This document shows, piece after piece, positions 30,724 through 45,700 of a stretch of DNA of 64,000 nt (its first letter is position 1; each line of letters starts with the position of its first letter). This DNA comes from Hemicentrotus pulcherrimus (taxonomy: Eukaryota; Echinodermata; Echinoidea; Camarodonta; Strongylocentrotidae). A model generated the notes under the pieces. The model ran no database searches, was not told the DNA's origin, and saw only the letters and a list, made by a program, of their open reading frames with translations. The DNA is taken from NCBI GenBank assembly GCA_003118195.1, contig BEXV01000365.1:58760-122759 (forward strand). The letters are read 5' to 3'. Both the position numbers and the translations under genes were made by a program.

Positions 30724-33700
30724 CTGTGTACAGGAATGGATAGGTATGTACAGTTTATTAAAAACATTAGGAAATATGTCCAATGTGGGAACCCTGGGCC
30801 CCGTCTTATAAAGAGTTGATATTTCTATTTGCGATTGATATCCATCGCAACTCTGTACATAGGAGATAGGGGACTGCAAACTTGATTTGGATCAATCATA
30901 ACTCTTTATAAGACTGGGCCCAGGAGTACTTTCAAAGCCAACAACGAAACCAACATACTGTCACCACACTTTTCAAATTTGATGGTCTGGTCAATGCTAC
31001 CACCATATATCTCAACATGTCATTTGGTCATGAATTGTCGATATTATGAGTGGCACAATCGCAGTGGAACAAGCGTTTCGAGAATTTAATCTGACCCCGT
31101 TTTTGCCATGCCGAAGTACATCTGAAAGTCCTATCTTGTTGTGATTCAAAGGAAATCCAACACAAAACCTCAAAATGCAATGTCTTCTAAGTTTGGTAAA
31201 GGTTAGTTGAGCTGTACAATGTATTGGTGTGTGTAATTGGGTTTCTACCAATGTGTACTTCTCCAATATGATTATGTTGGTCTGGGGACCGACCGACCGA
31301 CCTTTAACGTCACCATCCAAAAGACGTGACTCTGTTTTTTACAGTCTTTGATCTTTATGGTTCTTGTGCTTACCGGTTTGCTGTTCTTCTGTACTTGGGT
31401 CTTAACCTTCGTTTACTCCCTTTGCAGTCTCCTCCGTCCAAGCCTGTCACAGTGGTCGCCTCCCTTCCCTTATCTGAAAACTGAAACCTGTACTCGACTT
31501 CTTCGTTCGTGTCAAGACTCCTGTACCCAGTCATTTTAATGACCCTCTGCAAGTTATTGAGAAAAAACAAAGAGTAAAAATGAAACTGGTTACACTATAT
31601 AAAATAACAAATAACACTTTTAAAAGAACATGAGAATAGCGGTTCTTCGGCCATTTGGACAGATGAAAAGTTTGTACGTAGTCGAGATGTATCAAATAAA
31701 TCTACTAGTTGGACGGAGTAGTAGACTCAGAAAACAAAAATGTCTAGCAGCCTAAGCCTAATTCTCGCTATGAAAGCAGAAGCTTTTCATTATTTCACTT
31801 TACACTAGATACATCAATTTGTATCGAATAATGGAGAAATATACTTTTCTATCACTTCTCCATTTATGCTGCATGGCTCTTAAAGGGTTCAAATATTTTT
31901 TCCCCTATCCACTTTCCTCTTTCTTTATCTCCCCTCTCTTTCCTTTACTTATTTGTTTCTCTATCTCTCCATCTCTCCATCTCTCTCTTCGCCTTGCTCT
32001 CCTTATCTATCTTGCTCTCACTTTTATCTCTGCATCTCAAGCAAGGAACAGAGTTAAATATTCGATAGATCTATGTGTGCCCATAACCGGGTGTTGTTGA
32101 CCAATCGTGACCCAGAAGAGTGTCAGGAAGTAACCTTTGACCTTCATTATTGACGTTATGCATTGTCAAGTTGATTCGGATTGCAGATTGCCAAGATAAT
32201 AGTCTTAGCCCTTCAGAACTTTGCTCCAATTTTCAAGAGGATTCATTTAAATAGAGTAATTACTTAAAAATAGACTAGAACATCATGCAACAATTGTAGG
32301 TTGTGTAAAAAGGAGTTCCATAACAGCTATACAGTGACAGAATTGTATTCCTAAATAAATTGACTTGAAGCTATATTCCAAAAGGCTGGGCAGGTAGAAA
32401 ATCAGGTTTAAAAAACAGGTTTTCACACTCCCATTATATGAGCTAAATAGCGTGGGTCAAGACCGGTAAGTATTCTTATTGAAGTAGATTAAGAGAATGA
32501 TCTATATTATTGCGATTTCATGAATATGAGATGATGACAAGTATCTGCAATTTGGAAACGCTAATCTCTTCATCATCTCGACACAGTTACGGCTAAAATA
32601 GTCTCACATTTTCGAGATGAATCATTTCACAGACACCTTTATTCTGAGTTACTTTCATCATCCTATGCTGCTTTCCTGGATGTAGATGTATTTTATGACA
32701 AAGTCACCTTCTCATATTTTCATCATTTCGCATGACCGGGATTGAATTCTCTCATCTACATAATTTGATAATATCAAACATTAATAAGTTGGCTCTATTC
32801 AGTGGCATGACGAATTCGATCACCGTAAATTTTTCTTCTGTTCCATCCTATATGAAATAACGTAGCTACGTACGAGATCTTAAAGAGAAGGTTGAGTTCT
32901 AGGAAGAGGTAAAAAAGAAAAAAATTGTGAGCGTTATCATTTACTTTATAATGTGTAATGATTTGATTGTAACACATTGTTATGCCTATATTTATGTATC
33001 AGATTAGACAGTTTGATTTTTGATTTTTTCTATTTTTCTATTTTTTTTAATTTTTTTTTTATTTGTACTATTGTTATCTATCTTTTGGTATTTTTGTTTA
33101 AAATCCAACCTCAAGTCTTGGTTGCAATAAAACAAATGATAATAATAAAACAACTCCCAAAATCGATACCATGGAGGAAAACCATTCTTTACCTCATCTG
33201 ACATTATGTCTCTGAGTCAAGATCCAGACTTAGGCCTACACCTACACCGGACATGGTCTATATCACTACCGGTAATTGCGAGGCACCGAGCCTAAGAATG
33301 GTCTGCTCATAAAAGACTAACACTCTAGTCAGTGTGCGCGTAGCGGTACCGCACGGAAGATCGTGCGGTACAAAGTGTGCGTGTGTATAACATTATGTGT
33401 CTTTTGGAGAAACCAACGCGCGAGAAAATTGTGCTAAGAAGACGTTGAACTGGACGAGGGAGGTGCTGCTGAACATGACCTCTGTACGAACGAGGAGGAA
33501 CGAGGAAAGAAAGAGAATAGGGGTGGGGACAGAGGGTGCCCGCGAACAGAATGGGGAGCGGGAAATACGATATTAAGAATAGACAGAGAAAGCAAAGAGA
33601 GTGGAAAGGGAGAAATATAATAAGAAAGGGGGAGAGGGGGATAAAAGTGATTTGAAAGAGTGGAAGGGGAAAAGCAAACGGGAAAAGCAAAGAGGGAAAG

Positions 33701-36700
33701 CAGAGGGGCACAGTGATAGGAAAGAGGACAAGAGACATAATAGTAGAGAAGAGAATTAAGAGGGAAGACGAAGAAGGGGGACGACGGAGAGTGCAGGAAA
33801 AAGAGAGGGAGGGGGTGGTTGAGAAGGAAAAGGTGAATATTACAAAACGAAAAGGGAGCCTCAACATGCATAAAAATCGGATTCCGCTGGGCGTGACTTT
33901 GACAAGACAGTTTTTACTTGACAAGTTTACCACCTGCAAAATCGTGCTTGGACGAGAAAGAAATATATTACAAAGAAACAACATTTGTTTTATCCAGATG
34001 GTTGCCACTCCTCTTAAAACCACTGATGATCATAACCGACTTGACCCAACTTGGCATTCAAGGACGCAAGATGGCGTTATATTTTATTCAAGCTTGGGTA
34101 ATGTATTCCGAGCTGGCACAGCTACATTATGAATATTAGAGCCATATTTGGGTACCGGTATGTGATATAGGAGTGTAGGAGATGTTCAAATCACAAACTG
34201 TTCAAACATTTTGGTCCAAGACGTTTACTAAACGGTACCACCGATATTGCACTGAAAAGGATCATGTCCCATACTATTTAAACCTGGCTTAATAACGTCA
34301 GCTGAACACATGTACATGTACTTTGTAACCCCAAAATTAAAGTTGCAAATATCGTTGTAGCTTGACCGCTTATCTTTTGCCACGAGTGAAGGTATAATGT
34401 AGGTGATGATTTTTTTTTATTGGTATGAATTGGTATCTTCAATCGGCATGGTGTGACCAGAGTTTGATACATACATCAATAACATCATTAACAATCAGGC
34501 CTCACATTTGTCACCGTGGGTTTATAAAATAAATTATACCTAATTTCGACGTTCGGGTATGCAACCTTTCTCTTTAACATTGTGGTTCCAAAATGAAATT
34601 AAACGTTTACTCAAGTGCAGCTGTGGATTCCTTTTCCGTTGAATTCCTTTTTAAAAAAAATATATATATACATAAAGTAAGACATCCGAGGTAAAGCACT
34701 GTGCATTAGGTTGTTCATTAATCCTAGGAAAGTATATTTTAAGAAACCATCATAGGAACATTAATTACCATAATCATAATGAAGTCCTTCATATTACTTT
34801 GACAGGTAAGAAAATATCGAAATTTGCTCCAATTAATAGCTTTCCTTCCTCCTTCAAGAAAATAATGAATTACAACCAAACAGAAATCAAAGACGATTAG
34901 TCACAAATTGTAGCTCGTAAAGTAGCACATTACCTCTGTAAAAAAAAAATTATATAAAACGATGTGTCTCAGAGACTGGCAGTTTCAAATTCATGTAAGT
35001 ATGAAAAAGCAATAAAAAGCTGCATTTACACAGCAATAGAATATATAAAAATCATCGGTTTTTCACACATTCCTGTGTTTCGCCGGCAACTACCGGCAAA
35101 CGTCACGAAAAAAATCGAAAAAACACCTTGTGGTGTGTGTTTTTTAAGAACACGCCGAAGTTTCACCGATTTTTTTTTTTTTTCGTTTTTTGTAGTGCAA
35201 GGCATGGACAGCATCGATGAGTCAAGCACGCGCACTTCTTACAAAAAAAAGCAGGTAAGAGCGGTTTTTTCGTCACGTGACTCTCCTAGCTTCCTTCCGC
35301 TCGCTAAAGCATGCATGAATGTTGAATACTACCTTTAAGGGGTATTCAACTTGTTTCTAATTCTCGTTCTTCAAAATATTATTAGGAGTCTATTTTTGTA
35401 CTTATCGGAAGGAAATATAATCTTTCACCTGTTAGGTATCTAACATTAACGCACGTACACATCCCACACGCACACCCACAAGACAAAAAACACCATGAAG
35501 ATATGTGACAAATATCTCACGGATACACTGGGGTAATATGAGACTACACTGGGGCAAAATGAGACTACACTACAAAGGTTTTCCATCTACCATATCAAAA
35601 CATTATCACCGTTATAATAAGACATCTAATGTAGCTCGAATAAAATTGGCACAAACTGCCAAAAGAATCACGCAGTCTCTTTTTAAAACTTGTGACGGAT
35701 ACACTAGGGAAATATGAAACTACACTACAAAGTACAAAGGTTTTCCATCCACCAAAGCAAAATATTACCACGGTAAGCAGCTCGAATAAAAGTGGCACAT
35801 ATTACCAAAAGAATCACGCAGTCGCTTTTTTAAAACTAGTGAAGACAATCAAATTGTTACCACTGCGCATTACCACCATGGTACCCATTATACTATTATC
35901 ATTAGCATTACCATAATCATGAGTTTTGCATTTCAATATCTTTGAAATAAAAACTATGGATTAATCATTGTAATATTTTTGTTGTCGTTATGGGTGTCAT
36001 TACAATCACTGTCATGTTAACGATTATACATGTATATTATATTCGAATACTAGCAGCATACTCGAAAGAAGTGTTTTCTGTTTTTTCATAGTTTCAAAAC
36101 AAGCACCTACAAGACATGCGTTCGACGTTTACCAGAACAGAGCTATGATTTACAAGCATCGACGGGAACGTTCCAACCACCAAAGAAGTTCTTCATCGCA
36201 AACCAAGGAATTGTCATTGTTTACCTATGCAATGTCTTTCATCGCTAACCAACAGATCCTGTGATGGACGATCTATACTTGGCCATGGCAAACCTCAAAA
36301 AGAAAGAATTCCATACCATGCCATAAATTGAGGCTGTAACTGTTTTGCGAACGGCGAAAGGAAACGGCTGATTTCTACAAAAGAGGTAAGTCGTTTTGGA
36401 TAAAGGATACAAACGTTTGGTCCTTAGACGGTGACCCCAACGTAGAAAATAAATCCATCGCAGATGTCGATCAAATTTGGTGATTTTTTGTTTGTATTTC
36501 GTTTGCAAATCTGGTGCAATACTATTTGTTAGTTTGAATTTTTGAATTTTATTGAAATAACATCGTCACAGGGTATAATGACATTTAAAATATTTGTAAT
36601 ATTTGCATTTTGTAGTTTGTAATATTATGTTATTAGACCCTCTGAAGTATTCACGTTTCATAAACCCACTGGATTTTCATTTGGCTCAGCGTCAAGTATC

Positions 36701-39700
36701 ACCAACTTGTCAAGAGAGAGATGGAACACTTTGGAGGGTTCAAATGGTCACAATTATCTATTTCCTTCAATAGACACATCTAGAAACACCGAATGCATAT
36801 ACAAGCACGGTGTTCGGTGTTCCATTTTCTTATTTGATCTCTTTAAAACCTAACTTGTTCTTTTTCATTTTCTATACTAGAGCCTACAAAGGTTCATAAA
36901 ATAACGAACGTGACCTCAGAATGTTCACAAAATAGCGGCGGTCATCAACCCGCGATGACCATCACACAGTGCAATCCGAAATAGTGCACACGGTCAAACG
37001 TTGCTCCAGGGTCCGGGTATTTAATGTCCGCAGTTTGGGTCAAGGGCGCACACTGCCCCCGATTCTAAAAGAAGGGGTGAGTGATAAGCACTGGTCAATT
37101 AGGTCGAGAAACTACAGCACCACTCTCCGAAGAAAAGAAAGTTATAAAATGAATATAAAATATTGGGATAATTGTATCAGTTACTCCCACCACAATTTAT
37201 GTGTTGAAAATGTGAACAGTCGCTCAAAATCGCCTTCATACACCACTGCGTTTAAGGTAGGGGGTCACTAGCAATTCCTGAACTTCTGTGTTTCTTCTTC
37301 ATTGCCAAAGGCATTCGCTGTTACTCACTGGACAAGAATGTCAACTTTCATTTCTTTGCTGAAAGCACGGATTAATAAAACCCCGAATAAAACTTGAACC
37401 ATACCCACCACTAAGCTATACCCCTATCCCTCGACACCCTTTCCCGCTCGGCATTTCTCGGAAATTCCCTCTTCATATGATTCAATTGCTCATCCCAGGC
37501 AACTTCGTATATCGCAGGAAGGTCTGGTGGGAATCTTGGGCGCAGCCGCGAAGTTCAGTGTGTACCTGTGTGTACGGTCCCATATCACGTTTCACCTGCT
37601 TGGTCAAACTCATTTGCTCTAGAGAAGGACCAATATATTAATAATTTCCACTCAAATCTAATTTGCCAAGTCCATGATGATAGAACACAGCTTTGGATCC
37701 GAGACAGGTTGATGAGGTGGCAAAATCGCGTCCTGCCCTGACCACACCCAGAGACGATACAGCTTGAATAGCATCTGCCCCCCCCACCCCTCTGCCATCC
37801 AGTTTTACTTGCTCTTCCATCTTCGATACGTTGACAAGTAACCTACATCTCTTTCCTCAAAGCCCCTCTGAACTCGTTTTGCCAGGAGGGTTTAGACCTT
37901 CCTGCGAGGTCACTGCCAGATGGATAGCTTATGAAATCAGCTCTCGGTTAATATTTAAAAAGAGCATCAAGGGGGGTCAACAGGTACCGCTTAGGCATTG
38001 TTTGCTGTATAGAGGGCGCACGTATCTATAAGTAGCACAGTGGGGCTTTAACCTCCACGAGCCATCGCACCGATGTCCATAAATCCAGGGAGTCTACACC
38101 ACTTGTTCCCATAACAAAACGATCATGGGGAGATAAGAGCTTTTATGACAGCAGCTTCCCGATTATCGTAAAGGCTTCAAAAATCAATGAAAGATTTTAA
38201 GAGAAAAAAATTAAAAACCTGTAATGACAACTGTCGTAAATATATTTGTGTTGGTTTTATTGTTAGCACCCTGAGCACTTTCTGCATTATTATTATTATT
38301 ATTATTAATTATAATACTAATAATTACTATCATCATCATCATCAGTGGTAATAGCAACATGGATATCAGACACATTTTAAGGCTTTTGAAAAAGAGGATA
38401 TGTTGAAGCTAATGACAAAATCTATAAAAGTCCCACAATTTTATTTATTTATGCCAAACAATTTCGAAACATCCATTCATATATTCCATTAATTTGTTCT
38501 AGTTCGAAATCTTCGAATATCATTTTCCAATGTATATTCGTCTCGTGCATTTCAATTTTCAAATTTATTCTGCAAACGAATGTCACCTTCTTGAAATTTC
38601 AGCGGAATACTTATATCATAGTAATTATTCTGTAAACAGAAACATGATTATAGATTGCCTATTTTCCCTTAATGAGGTTGACCTTTCCGGGCTTATAATA
38701 GCAAGGTAGATTCCTTGACGTTAGTCAAGCAGAAACTCGAAGTTGCAAACCATCCAGAGACTCCTAATAAATTGCGTTACTGTTTAATTAAGTATATCAT
38801 TACAAATCTTATTTCTCAGTTTTCTTATGTATAACCGATTTTCTTGTAAAATTGAAGATATTTATGGCGTATATATTAAATATTGAATGAACGCCATTAA
38901 ACAATTACCTACAACAACAACAACAACAACTTGACGTTAGTAACATTCGAGGAAAATTTACTCTCCGTAATACAGAGTATTAGGCGTAGCTTACTTCTAT
39001 TTTTTTTTTTAATACACAAAATAAATTATTATTAGGAGCATGTTCTATTTACTAGTCTAAAAACTAATTTAAAAAAGGTCGTTCCATGCATGCTACTATG
39101 AGCTGTATAAATTAAAATTGAAAAGTAAATCAAAAACAAAATTGAAAAAGCCCCGGACAGTATACAGTTCATAGTTAAATTATTCATACCCTCGAGTTTC
39201 GTAATTTGTTTAAGTATGTAAAAAATTGAAATTTCCCCATTTATGCTTCTTGAGAACGTGACGGATTATGTTTACATTTAGTGTATTCAACAAAGGCCCT
39301 AAGGCACCAATCTACCTTTCATTCTTGAGTTACGCAAACTAAAAAAAAAATGAAAAGGGGTTTGCATAAAGTTGTTAATTGTATTTATAAAACTAAAATA
39401 TTCTGACATCCCATACCCAGTCTCTACCGTTAACTATGCGGATGAGCCCAAACGTGAGATGGCAAAATAATTTATCAAAGTCGTCAAAACCAATAAGTAC
39501 TGCGGCCAGTTTCTTCTTCATTAATCTTATAAACATATTTCATCGATTGTCATTATCCTGCCATTTCGGTTAGGAGTGAACAAATAAAATCAGGGTCACT
39601 TTTACACATTAAGAGTAAAACAGCCAAAAAGAATTTACCTTATCCCATCATCAATGTAATCTGAAAGTTTCAATAATAAGGCAATGCCATATCGACGGTT

Positions 39701-42700
39701 ACAAAATTGCGTAACCGTTATTGTCTTTTTCTCGATGCTTGTAATGAATATTTCATTAACGTCTTGTGCTCACTGCTTAAATTATGCAACGAGGTTTTAA
39801 TTGGCAAACTTAGTGAAATTTCGTAGGCAGTTGTTTTAATAATCTCTTTAATGCATGGAGTCACTTCCTTCGTTGTAATTTTGATTGAACAGCTGTATGT
39901 CAATGTACATGTTATAACCTTTATTTCATGTTTTCTTGTATTTTACTGTAAATATGTTACAGTGAGAGCGCGTTAAATAGCACCAGTGCACAATAAGCGT
40001 ATACCTTTCGCTTAGACTTCAAAGAGACAATATCGAATATCGAAGGGTCACGACAGCTAAGGAGCAGGCAATTAATATGCCATCATTATTTGAATAAATC
40101 CAATTTCATCAGTAGGACCGCCGAGTTTATTATGCTAATTAGGCTTTAGTATTTAGGTTATAAGATAAAGCGGTCATCATATTCATCGCGCCGTATTAAC
40201 TGCATTTCATGGTGCTTATAGCAACCTCTTTGATAAATATAGAGAAACTATAAAGAATGTATGAAGAAATGTCCATGGGGTAGAAAAGACATGATAACGA
40301 AAACAGGGGAAAGGGTGATGATCTAGAATGTCTTTGTTAATGGGTAGGCGCAGCTATAATGATAAATCTGTCTATAAATCCACAAAAAACGTTCATTCTG
40401 GTAGCTCTCTTATACATTAACAAAATAATGAAACACAGGTCATGCAGTTTCACTTTAACAATAAATCGGTTCTTCAGTTAAAATGTGATCATTGCTTGCC
40501 TTGTACAACGATCATGAAGTCTTCTGATGTACCAAATGCTGCGTAAATTGTAAACTAGTCTAAGCCAGAAAGGAGAAGGTATTTCATCGAGATTATTAAA
40601 CCAATCAGACCACTTCAATTCTCGATCTATATCTTTACTCTCCGAATCAAGATCAGGCCGATTGACACATCAGGTCCAGATCTGAGATTCTGTCAAAGAT
40701 TGGCCACGATATTCCTGAAATTTACTGACAAGAGGGGGAAAGGGGGNNNNNNNNNNNNNNNNNNNNNNNNNNNNNNNGGGGGGGGGGTTGTCAGACTCAT
40801 GGGTACCTGTTTAATCCAGAATTCTCCCCGACAAGCTAAAACATAGGGTGGGTATTTCCTTAAAAGGGTACATAATTGATAATTCATCTGTGTACTATAT
40901 ACTAACCGTGTGCAACTTTGGTCTCAAAATAGGGCGGGATAGGGGGCGCAACCGCTGCCCAAAATCCGCCACTGTTCCACATAATTATACATATCTTTCG
41001 AAAGGGGGAATTATCTTGATTATTAAATAGGATAGCGGAGTAAGAAATCTATTCAAAAATTGATATCATGAATATCGAAGGAATCGTGCAAATCGTACAC
41101 ACTTTTCGAATGAATATCTACAATTTAATTTTCTTCTTCCTGAAAACTCTTGCGGAACACTAATTCCATCACCCGTCTACTAGTAATCTTCATACGTGCT
41201 AAGTCAGACAGACTTAGGTACGAATGAATGAATACAGTAAATTTTGCTGTCAGACAAAAATACGAATTAATGAATACAGTAATTTTTGCTATCAGACTGA
41301 ACCCATTTCGAGAAGCATTCATCTAGCTGAATGAAAAACCTTTTATCCTGAATAGAGACAAGTGAGTAATATAAATATCAGACTCCCAACGAGCGTTTTC
41401 GCATCAACATGCCACTGACAAATATGCATATCTGTCCTTTAATCCTTATTCACAAGTTGTAAGACATAAATCGCACTCGAATATATTATTCTTGATGAAG
41501 GTGATTCCATTGTTTGACTCTCCATATATAATAAAAGGCTTCAATTTAGAAATAATGTCATTTTTAAAAAGGCATGCAAGAACCATTGTAATAATTTCAT
41601 TTAAGCGGAAAGGTAAAAGGAAAAGAAAGGTAAAAGGAAAAGAATGGTAAAAGTTCGAAATAAATCGGACCAATAAGCAAGTTATGGATGCCAAAGTTGT
41701 GTTTGGCCAGTGGATTGTGACGTATAGTCGTGGATATTGAGAGTAATTAGGAAAAATTATGCAAGTATAGTACTACACTGTGCATGTCGGCGAATGCACA
41801 ACTCTAGCAAAAACTTGTTCCTTCGTAAGAATTTGCTTCACCGTTCGGATATTTCAACCGAGCAACTGCCAATAGGCAATGACATGTCTTATTATGAGCA
41901 AACACACCCCTAGAATCGCAACGCTTTTAAATATATTAAAAAATGATAAGTTTGATGAAAATCAAAAGTAAACAAATTGTTAATATAATGCAATGCTTGC
42001 CAAAATATAAAATGCTAAATTAGCATCCATGTTTGTTTTTCAAGATCCTCTTAAAGGTAAAGACCAGTATTGGAAACGCCCCAATTTCAAAAAATGAAAT
42101 GGAAGCTCTCATTACCAATCATGACTTTGTGAAAGAATATATGTTTTGACTAATACATGATGATAAAAAATTTGCCGGGAAATCGCCTACTAATTCATAT
42201 ATTTGGTAAATTTGTTTCTCTCATGGTCTGTGAGAGATATAGGGTAGTCCCATATACAAATTTATGTGTATAGTGATTGAAACATTAAGAAAAATGGGCC
42301 AAATTTCTTATCATTTTGATGATTCCAGAACCTTGCAGATGCTAGATGCTCGATGATCAACCTTTTCTGATCGATTCCACAACGTTTCTTTCACAATGCA
42401 AACGCATGACCATAACTGGTCTTTACCTTTAATATAGCCGAAAATTCACTTTACCAATTAAATTCTATTCAATAATGGTTTTATTTGACAATGCTTTGCA
42501 GCCAAAGGTTGGATTGTGCATGCTCTCAGCAATTTTTTAATATCATTTCTCATTACATGGTACCATTATAAATTGCATTGGCAACAATAGTCAAATTTAA
42601 CCAAACGAAGAAGAAGAAGCATTCAAAGTCAAAATTACAACATTTAAATAAAAATTCAATGCTCGAGAAATATATTTGTTTTTTAAATCGTTGATTACAT

Positions 42701-45700
42701 GAAAACTGAATAAAAAATATTAAACGCTAGAACATAATTTCTTTAAATATCTTTATAAAATAGAATGGAATGGTAACAAATAAGGACTCATTACAGTCAC
42801 TAATCAGTGATAATTTGGGCATCTGTTGTCTGCTTTAACTTCTTTTCAATCTAACGGATGTTTTTTGTTTTATAGGAGTATTATCCATTAGTCAATGACT
42901 ACTTTCAAGTTTCATTGCGATACCGATAAACTACGGAGGGGTTCTTAATTTTGGTAGAGTCAAAATTGTGTTTTAAAAAAGCAAAGCGATACACGGAATG
43001 AACATTTTCTTTAAAATTAGACAATCACTTTTAAATGTGCAATTCCTTGTATTTTACACCATGAAGAATTCGGACAATATATTTCTTCCTCTTTTGATAA
43101 CCATTTGACCTAACTCCAAACAGGGATTGAACTCATTGCTCAAAACGTACGGTCAAGCTTTGTGAGCATCGGGACGCGTTGCTATTTTGGCGGGCTTTAC
43201 AATCCCCAAATTCAAACGACGCGGAACATCTGCATGTACCCTTAAAACTCCGGGCAAGGGATATAACTTCTCAACATTCTGGCCATCTCGGAAATGAGTT
43301 TAACCTTGATCTCATGATCTGGATTCGAACAAAGTTGTTCATTGAACAAAGAAAACCGCGCCTTTTCTAATGGAAATGATAATTGATTGACAAAGCCCGC
43401 AGGAAAAACTAAGCACTTTAATTGTACACGTTTCAAAAATTAGGTTTAATCATATTGCAATCTGCAAAAGCACATTTTTAAATGGCTTTGTCTTTTATTC
43501 TGGGAAATGTGTGCAGTATGATTAACATTTAATGTTTTATGGTTAACAAATTGGAACACTAGATTGTGATTAAGTACCCGGTCATCGGGTTCTTTGTAAA
43601 TCATCACTACCATCGCTGTTCCAGACGAATAAACGATGCTTCAAAAGCATGTTTCTATCGTGTCTTTCATCTTTACCACTCTCAATTAAAGAGCAATGAA
43701 ATTTTTCATGTAAAACATGTTGCTCAGTAAAAGAGTTGCTAGGTACTTAATGACCTCATAGCCAAGATAAAAAAAAAGGAACCCGAGCTTAAAATTACTA
43801 ACGACTAAAACAGGGGGGGGGGGACAGACTATGCTCTTTACATAGACACATACGTCAAAAATGTTCCGAAAAGTTAAATTGGCATCAGTTCAGGTGTACA
43901 GTTTTTTTTAAACATATTTTTTGAAACTTGGTGTTTTATGATGTATAGCCACTACATACTCCAAGTTCAGACTCAAGGAATCGTTACACCCGGCTATATA
44001 TAGGATTAAAAGTTGTTGTATTATGGGTCATGAAGCTGGATGTCCAGAAGAAAAAAAAGCGGCGAGTGCTTATTCTGATTCCACAATGTATCAACACCGT
44101 TCCTTTTCATATATAGTCCCGTTTCTCGGCATTTAAAAGGTATACAAATATCTTTTGAGTAAGACAGTATGAAGTATGAATAGATTAACATCTACATACA
44201 TGTAGGACTGCATGTACGCAATTTTACGCTACGTTTTTAAGCACAAGTCCACTTAAAAATAACTTACTTTTAATAGAAGCAGAAAAATCAGACAAACCAA
44301 TCAAAAGCAGTTTGAGCAAAATCAGATAACTAATAAGAAAGTTATGAATTTTTGAAAAAGTATGTAAAACTATGGGACAATGAAAATTACTGCACAAATT
44401 GCCAATTTGGTTATCAGTTTGTGACGTCATGTTCTCACTATTTCTCAATTGCTTTATATAGTTTAATCTCATTAATTTCCCTTTTTATCCCCCCAAAACC
44501 TGATTTCCCCATGCCTTTGACCACCAGGTTCTATGATTTGTATCATATTGCGTGCATGACATTTCTCAAAATCTTGTATGAACTTGGAGGAATTGATACT
44601 TTTTTCTGAATATTGTATATTCATAATTATTGACTTCTATATAAAAAAATTATTAAAACTTAAGAAAAAAATGATCTATATTAAAGGTAATACAAAGTTT
44701 TGGTATGGGGTCATGAATTTGGTTCAAATGAACATATTCGAAGCAAATGCGATCCAATATTATTCAGTGATCGTTGTCGCGGTCGAAATCGACTCTAAAG
44801 TTATGGAATTGTAAATAATAAACACTTTATGTTGAATAGCTCCCTCTCAAGGTAAATATATTAATTAAGCTATAAAACAATGTTATTGACAAAAATCGAC
44901 CGATCAGCTATTCCCGTTCGGAAATTATATACCACAACTACATATTCTATGATTTTCATGGTCGCAGCTACCATTGTACGGCCGTAGGAGCTTTTTGAAA
45001 TTCATCAACATTAATCGGGAGCACCGATAAATCTTTATATTCAATTTTTCTCGAAAGCAGAAGTGTTTTAGGGTCTAAAATTTCTAGTGCTTTTGATACA
45101 TCCACAGGGGCATCCAAATATATCAAAATTGTAAAGAATCACTTTCCACCCATTTTTCAAAATTTCCCAAAACTTTGTAATACCTTTAATTCATCCACAC
45201 AAAAACATATTACTATCAATCTAACTTGAATGCTGATGTGAAGAAAATAAGAACCTTAGGGGGCAAATAGGAAATTTATATTATCAATAAAAAGACAATA
45301 ATGAGTGGATAGTGAGGACATGACGTCACAGGCTCATGAGTGAGTTGCAAATTTGTCTCGTGATTTTCATTGTTCTATAGTTTTACATACTTTTTTAAAA
45401 ATTCACAACTTTCTTATTAGTTGTCCGATTTTTCTCAAACCTTTTTTGATTGGTTTGTCTGATTTTTCTGCTTTTATTGAAAGTTAGTTATTTTTGGAGT
45501 GGAATTGTCCTTTAACATGGTTTTAACGTGCGGTATCTTCCGTTGAGAAAAAAAAAAATATGCGTCTTATATGCATAGGGTCTTATGGTATCGGTAATGG
45601 GGCAAATTCAGCAGGATAGAACAAAAATAGTTTTGTGCTCTTACTTAGTCTTGGCTGTATTTCAATATAAGAAAGAAGTTTTTATTACCTGCCATGGGGG

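Noticed and set aside
33325..34023. Long - strand open frame of 232 codons (and overlapping frames on both strands)
   Set aside because: It runs across a purine-rich low-complexity tract. The composition is Pro/Ser/Phe/Leu-rich with no domain, and overlapping frames exist on the other strand, as expected of biased sequence.
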